Below, one piece after another: positions 59,789 to 64,000 of a stretch of DNA of 64,000 bases. The stretch is taken from NCBI GenBank assembly GCA_017963165.1, contig JAGCTZ010000066.1, forward strand, positions 1 to 64,000, read 5' to 3'. A model generated the notes under the pieces. The model saw only the letters and a program-made list of their open reading frames with translations, did not search any database and was not told where the DNA came from. The stretch comes from Treponema sp. Its GTDB lineage: Bacteria; Spirochaetota; Spirochaetia; Treponematales; Treponemataceae. A program made the translations under genes and the position numbers. How positions within the stretch are numbered: the stretch's first letter is position 1; every line of letters begins with the position of its first letter.

Positions 59789-59937
59789 TGAAAAAATGCG
59801 GAGCGGAGGTTCTGGTTTTGCGGAGCATATTACGCGGGAAGTGTAAGGCTGCTGTAAGCAGACTTACACTTGTCTATAATTTCCTTTCCGCGTATTCGGC
59901 GGAGCAAAATCAGGTTCTCCGCGTGAGTATTTTTTCA
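59789..59937 (+). repeat. Palindromic dispersed element, copy 2
   Basis: About 149 bp, TGAAAAAATGC ... GTATTTTTTCA. Central stems AAGTGTAAG/CTTACACTT (59839-59847, 59863-59871) and CTGCT/AGCAG (59849-59853, 59857-59861). Compared with copy 1, both sides of these stems have changed together (T-A to C-G, G-C to A-T), so pairing is conserved. No coding potential. Confidence 0.8.
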
Positions 59938-60029
59938 TTAATATATTTAACTTTCTTACATAAAATGTCATAGTAACTTCTTATCAATTTTTTTGTTTAT
60001 ATTTACATAAGGTATGGTATAATATGGCT

Positions 60030-60521
60030 ATGAAAAAACTACTAAGAAATTTATTTTTATTATTTGTTTTTGTCTGCATGACGTTGCCTGCTTTTTCCGC
60101 TTCGTCAAAACAGAAAACGCAGTATGTCGCAATTGATCCGGCTCCTCTTAAAGCTAAACCCGCCGCTTCTTCAAAAAAAATTGGCTCAATAGAATATGCA
60201 TCAGCTGTCATTGTACTTAAAACAGAAAAGAATTGGGTTTATGTTCAGCTTGCCGATGATTCAAGTGTTGAAGGCTGGCTTCCTGAATCTGCACTTACTT
60301 CAAAAAAGATTAAGGAAAAATCTAAAGCTGCCTCTGCAAATGCAGATGAAATTGCTCTTGCCGGAAAAGGCTTTAACTCTACTATCGAAGCTGTTTATGC
60401 AGAAGAGTTTGAAGTAAATTTTTCTATAGTTGATTATATAGAAAGTCTTGGAGCCGATCCCGAGGAGGCAATCATCTTTGCGCAGGAAGGAAAACTTAAT
60501 GACGGAGGTGCAGAAGAATGA
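60030..60521 (+). CDS. Exported SH3-domain protein
   Basis: A 163-aa protein (165 if the ATG at 60024 is used). Signal peptide LLRNLFLLFVFVCMTLPAFS; residues ~35-90 form a bacterial SH3 fold (APLKAKPAASSKKIGSIEYAS; NWVYVQLAD; VEGWLPESALT); the C-terminal half is helical. SH3b domains bind peptidoglycan or proteins at the cell wall. A TATAAT box ends at 60023, so a start at 60030 would give a nearly leaderless message. It overlaps the M48 gene by 4 bp. Confidence 0.75.
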   Translation: MKKLLRNLFLLFVFVCMTLPAFSASSKQKTQYVAIDPAPLKAKPAASSKKIGSIEYASAVIVLKTEKNWVYVQLADDSSVEGWLPESALTSKKIKEKSKAASANADEIALAGKGFNSTIEAVYAEEFEVNFSIVDYIESLGADPEEAIIFAQEGKLNDGGAEE

Positions 60522-61516
60522 AAAATTTAATTAAAAAACTTTTTGTACCAGCCGTAGCAGTACTTCTTTTTGCAGGTCTTACTTCCTGTGTATCTATTCC
60601 TGATGATGATTATGACAGCGATTTCAGTCCGGAGCTTGCCGTTTTTGGTGCAATTTCTTCGAGTGTTGAATCAATAGAAAAAGCTTCTGAAACAATTACA
60701 CCAGAAGAAGAATATTACATCGGTCGTTCTGTTGCCGCTTCTATCTGCACAACGTATCCAATAGAGCAGGGCAGCTATAGAATGACAACCTATCTTAATA
60801 ACATTGCCGAAACTCTTGTAATGAATTCAGATATGCCGTATCTGCCTTATCAGGAAAAAGGCTATCATGTTGTAATTCTTAACACAGATGAAATTAATGC
60901 AATGGCAACTCCTGGTGGTCACATTTTTGTAAGCCGAGGTTTGATTGATTGCACAGATTCCGAAGATGCACTTGCCGCAGTTATTGCTCACGAGATTTCT
61001 CATATTCAGCTTGGACATAGTGTTCAGGCAATTAAGGCAAGTCGGGTTCGCGCTGCTACTGCTAATACAGGTAAGGCTCTTCTTGTTACAAGCATTGCTG
61101 CTGCAAATATGAGAGCCGGTGTTTATGGCGTAAGTCTTTCTGACAGTGAAATGGAAGAGGTTTTTAATGCTGTAGATAAAATCAGCGATGCTTCTAATGA
61201 AGTTCTAAAAACTCTTGTAAATACAGGCTTTTCTAAAGAACAGGAATTCCAGGCAGATAAGCAGGCCTTATATATTCTTCAAAGTGCTGGTTATGATCCT
61301 TATGCAATGCTTGATATGCTCGAACAGCTTGAAGATTCTCCTAGTAATGAAGGCTGGGGTGCTACACATCCGTCTCCAAAGGATAGAATTAAAAAGGTAG
61401 AAAAAGAGCTTTCAAAAATGGAAAAAGCTTCTGGAGCAAAAAAGGAAGCTCGTGTAATTCGTAATGAACGCTTCGAAGCCGAATACGACGATTACAAGAT
61501 TTTCGAAATAGAATAA
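60518..61516 (+). CDS. M48-family metalloprotease, lipoprotein
   Basis: A 332-aa zinc peptidase of the M48 family: lipoprotein signal VLLFAGLTSC; HExxH in VIAHEISHIQLGHS, the third zinc ligand Glu in EQEFQADKQALYIL, and the conserved ATHPSPKDRI. In other bacteria such peptidases (BepA-like) handle outer-membrane proteins. It overlaps the SH3 gene and precedes the cyclase by 22 bp, so the three may be one operon. Confidence 0.88.
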   Translation: MKNLIKKLFVPAVAVLLFAGLTSCVSIPDDDYDSDFSPELAVFGAISSSVESIEKASETITPEEEYYIGRSVAASICTTYPIEQGSYRMTTYLNNIAETLVMNSDMPYLPYQEKGYHVVILNTDEINAMATPGGHIFVSRGLIDCTDSEDALAAVIAHEISHIQLGHSVQAIKASRVRAATANTGKALLVTSIAAANMRAGVYGVSLSDSEMEEVFNAVDKISDASNEVLKTLVNTGFSKEQEFQADKQALYILQSAGYDPYAMLDMLEQLEDSPSNEGWGATHPSPKDRIKKVEKELSKMEKASGAKKEARVIRNERFEAEYDDYKIFEIE

Positions 61517-61538
61517 ATAAAGTAACGGAACATTCCTA

Positions 61539-63719
61539 ATGAAAAAGGCAAAATCCAAGAACGGTAAAATCTGGTTCCGCTCTGTAATTGTGGCACTTAT
61601 TTGTTTTGCAATAACAATGGTGCTGCAGCTTACAGGCGTGTTTTCGTTTTTTGAAAATAAGACTTACGACAGGCGAATGGTCTTTGCCTCAAAATACAAA
61701 AGAGCCTGCGATGATATTGCATTTATTATTGTAGATCAGGACAGCATTGACTGGGCAACCGAAAACTATGGGTGGGGCTGGCCCTGGCCGCGAGAAGCCT
61801 ATGGAAAAATGATTGACTTTATTACTGCAGGCAATGCCCGTTCTGTTGCATTTGATATTTTATACACAGAGCCTTCTGTTTATGGTCAATCGGATGATGA
61901 CGCTCTTGCGCTTGCCGAAGAAAACAGCGGAATTGTAATTCAAACTTTAAATGTTCTTGTTGATTATGAAAAAGGAATTACAAGGGAACAGCCGCCTATA
62001 GATCAAATCAAAAATTCTGCCGCAATGCTTGGTGCTGTTGTCAGTGCCAAAGATGATGATGATATAATTCGTCGTGGACGCCTTGAATATGAATATGAAG
62101 GAATAACATATCCGACACTTGGAACTGCTCCTATTTATATGCAGGGTGAACAGGCTGAACTTGAAAAAGCGCCACGCCTGAAAGACGGAACAGTTCTTTT
62201 GCGATATCAAAAAGATATTGATGAATATCATCCTTGCAGTGCTTATGATATCCTTCACAGTAATGATATTTATAATGGTGATGTTGAGCCCGAAGAAGAT
62301 GAATTCTATTACGAGCCTGATGATTTCGAAGATTCTTATGTTTTTGTAGCTTATTATGGCCCTGGACTTTATGATATCTGTTCAACACCAGTTTCGCAGG
62401 TCTTCCCAGGAGTCGGAGTTCACATTACAACTCTTGATAATTATCTGACAGATTCATTCCTGCGCAAGGCACCTGATATTCTTGTGTATCTGTGGATTTT
62501 TATTCTTGCAATTCTGGGTTCGCTTTTTGTTTCATTTGCATCTACAAGAAATTCTCAAAAAACTACAGTTGCATTTATGGCTGTAGGCTTTGTACTTGGA
62601 ATAACGCTTGCAATTTTAATTCCATATCTTTTGTTTGCAAAGGGAATCTGGCTGCTCCTTGTGGCTCCGTTTGTTTCGTTCTTCCTTTCGTTCCTTATTT
62701 GCGTTGTACTTAGTCTTTCTGTTGAAGGAAAACAGAAGCGCTTTATTAAATCTGCGTTCAGCCAGTGTCTAAGCAAGGATGTTGTAAATCAGATTATGAA
62801 TGATCCGTCTTCGTTTACGCTTGGTGGAAAGAATTTCCAGATGACGGCAATCTTTACAGATATTCAAAAATTTTCTTCGTTCAGCGAGCTTTTGACTGCG
62901 GCACAACTTGGATGCCTTTTGAATTATTATCTTACAAAGATGTCTGATATTATCATTGATGAACACGGAACAGTAGATAAATATGAAGGTGATGCAATTG
63001 TTGCACTTGTAGGCGCTCCTGTAGAAATGACAGATCATGCTCAGCGTGCCTGTGCTGCTGCAATCAAAATGAAAAAAGCAGAAGTGATTATGAATCGGGA
63101 AATTGAACAGATTGCTGCTGCAGAAAAACCTGCCGATATGGAACAGGATTTGTATGATGCCTTTAAGATCATGGTTGCAAATAAAAAAGTAATCTTTACC
63201 CGAATAGGTATGAATTCCGGCGAAATGATTGCAGGATATTTTGGTTCTGAAAATAAAAAGAACTACACTATGATGGGAAACAATGTTAATCTTGCAAGCC
63301 GACTCGAAGGTGTAAACAAGCAGTATCACACAAACGGAATTCTTATAAGTGCTGCAACCAGAGAGCTTTTGGGTGATCTTTTTGTTGTACGAAGTCTTGA
63401 TCGTGTTCGTGTAGTAAATGTTAATACTCCGCTGCGTCTTTATGAACTTCTGGAAACTCGTGAAGTCGCCGATGAAGCTCTTCTTAAATATGTAGATGAA
63501 TGGGAAAAGGCTTTTGCTTTGTTTGAAGCAAAGGATTATGAAGCCGCAGACAGAAGCTTTAAGAAGCTTAGCTCTCAAAATCCAGATGATAATGTAGTGA
63601 AATATTATCTTGGTCTTCTTGAACAATTCTTCCTCAAAGGAAAATATCCGACAGAAGCAGATGATGCAGGTGTTGCTTATAATCCTGAAGACGGTGTATT
63701 TAAGCTCATGCAAAAATAA
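61539..63719 (+). CDS. CHASE2-domain adenylate/guanylate cyclase
   Basis: A 726-aa membrane protein. After a first membrane segment (VIVALICFAITMVLQL) comes a periplasmic CHASE2 sensor (ENKTYDRRMVFASKYK; IAFIIVDQDSIDWA; ARSVAFDILYTEPS), then three membrane segments (residues ~320-400) and a class III cyclase domain (AIFTDIQKFSSFSELL with the metal Asp; VDKYEGDAIVALVGAP; MNSGEMIAGYFGSENKKNYTMMGNNVNLASRLEG). The C-terminus ends in a TPR-like repeat (AKDYEAADRSFKKLSSQNPD). It makes cAMP (most likely) in response to an extracellular cue. Confidence 0.9.
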   Translation: MKKAKSKNGKIWFRSVIVALICFAITMVLQLTGVFSFFENKTYDRRMVFASKYKRACDDIAFIIVDQDSIDWATENYGWGWPWPREAYGKMIDFITAGNARSVAFDILYTEPSVYGQSDDDALALAEENSGIVIQTLNVLVDYEKGITREQPPIDQIKNSAAMLGAVVSAKDDDDIIRRGRLEYEYEGITYPTLGTAPIYMQGEQAELEKAPRLKDGTVLLRYQKDIDEYHPCSAYDILHSNDIYNGDVEPEEDEFYYEPDDFEDSYVFVAYYGPGLYDICSTPVSQVFPGVGVHITTLDNYLTDSFLRKAPDILVYLWIFILAILGSLFVSFASTRNSQKTTVAFMAVGFVLGITLAILIPYLLFAKGIWLLLVAPFVSFFLSFLICVVLSLSVEGKQKRFIKSAFSQCLSKDVVNQIMNDPSSFTLGGKNFQMTAIFTDIQKFSSFSELLTAAQLGCLLNYYLTKMSDIIIDEHGTVDKYEGDAIVALVGAPVEMTDHAQRACAAAIKMKKAEVIMNREIEQIAAAEKPADMEQDLYDAFKIMVANKKVIFTRIGMNSGEMIAGYFGSENKKNYTMMGNNVNLASRLEGVNKQYHTNGILISAATRELLGDLFVVRSLDRVRVVNVNTPLRLYELLETREVADEALLKYVDEWEKAFALFEAKDYEAADRSFKKLSSQNPDDNVVKYYLGLLEQFFLKGKYPTEADDAGVAYNPEDGVFKLMQK

Positions 63720-63780
63720 AAAAGTTGAATTCCAGACTCCCATGTTATAAACTAAAAACAATCATCTTAGAGGATTTCAA

Positions 63781-64000
63781 ATGAAAATTAAAAATATAAA
63801 AATTCAGCAGCTTTTTGCATTAGAAAATAACGATTTTGATATTGAATGTTTTCCTACAGAAAAAATAAGTATAATATACGCCTTCAATGGACTTGGGAAA
63901 ACGACACTGTTACGATTAATTTTTGGAATGAGCAAAAATGTAAAACCAATATTGGAATCAATCCCTTTTAAAAGTCTGGAACTGGTTTTTGATAATGGAA
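63781..64000 (+). CDS. AAA ATPase, N-terminal part (cut by window edge)
   Basis: Starts ATG with AGAGG 7 bases upstream, reads MKIKNIKIQQLFALENNDFD, then ISIIYAFNGLGKTTLLRLIF, a Walker A of the RecF/SMC-type ATPases (FNGLGKTT). It remains open to the end. Many such genes belong to defence systems (for example AAA plus nuclease), so the sequence beyond the window may be of interest. Low G+C resembles the accessory genes. Confidence 0.7.
   Translation, partial: MKIKNIKIQQLFALENNDFDIECFPTEKISIIYAFNGLGKTTLLRLIFGMSKNVKPILESIPFKSLELVFDNG

Noticed and set aside
62769..63761. Minus-strand 330-aa ORF
   Set aside because: Antisense to the cyclase domain with its conserved motifs.

Overview
The window looks like chromosome of a host-associated, plant-fibre-degrading Treponema-like spirochaete. 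The evidence is low G+C, an XPB-type helicase paired with its helicase-associated partner, CHASE2-cyclase and Gld/DUF4340 ABC operons, a PF13303-type PTS permease, a GH10 xylanase lipoprotein and an esterase. The assignment is inferred from gene content alone; no rRNA is present.

Layout. 1-8504 is core-like: a transposase start at the left edge, an ammonium transporter fused to a PAS-like sensor domain behind a leader terminator, the XPB helicase pair, a histidine-phosphatase/TsaC fusion and an esterase. 8525-8608 holds only the 3' half of a tRNA plus a terminator. From 8.6 to about 34 kb lies an accessory region. It starts with a tyrosine recombinase, an excisionase-like protein, small ORFs, 21-bp iteron-like repeats and a D5/SF3 primase-helicase. 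A defence island follows (BcgI-like nuclease-methylase plus HsdS, an OLD-type ATPase/TOPRIM protein, a DUF1016/YhcG nuclease). Next is a 9-kb block of mostly unrecognised genes (20.0-29.3 kb), then an AlbA_2 regulator, palindromic repeats, a 44-aa protein gene and an XRE/ImmA pair. 34-64 kb returns to core-like genes: ppk/ppx/glycosidase, an Rpn-type pseudogene, metY plus a permease, a PTS permease, a gld-like ABC operon ending in pth, an FAD oxidoreductase, adk, xylanase, argD, a 1023-aa exported protein, an SH3/M48/cyclase cluster and the start of an ATPase gene.

The most unusual part is 20.0-29.3 kb. Five copies of a 23-bp inverted repeat (half-site AGTTGAATGA) lie between its genes. Each is followed, 18-19 bp beyond the intact half-site, by a TATAAT-like -10 box; one copy serves two divergent promoters, making six in all. 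The intact half is always the promoter-proximal one. Most of these promoters lead into strongly folded leaders or short RNAs ending in intrinsic terminators, one of which contains a 75-nt tRNA-like fold. I know of no described system with this combination; a radical SAM protein, two paralogous acidic proteins (one with an XRE domain) and several conserved unknowns are encoded with it.

The core-like parts carry two dispersed repeat families absent from the accessory region. One is a mini-repeat (CTTCGACAGGCTCAGG), often inserted in frame inside proteins. The other is a ~150-bp palindromic element whose two copies show compensatory base changes in their stems.
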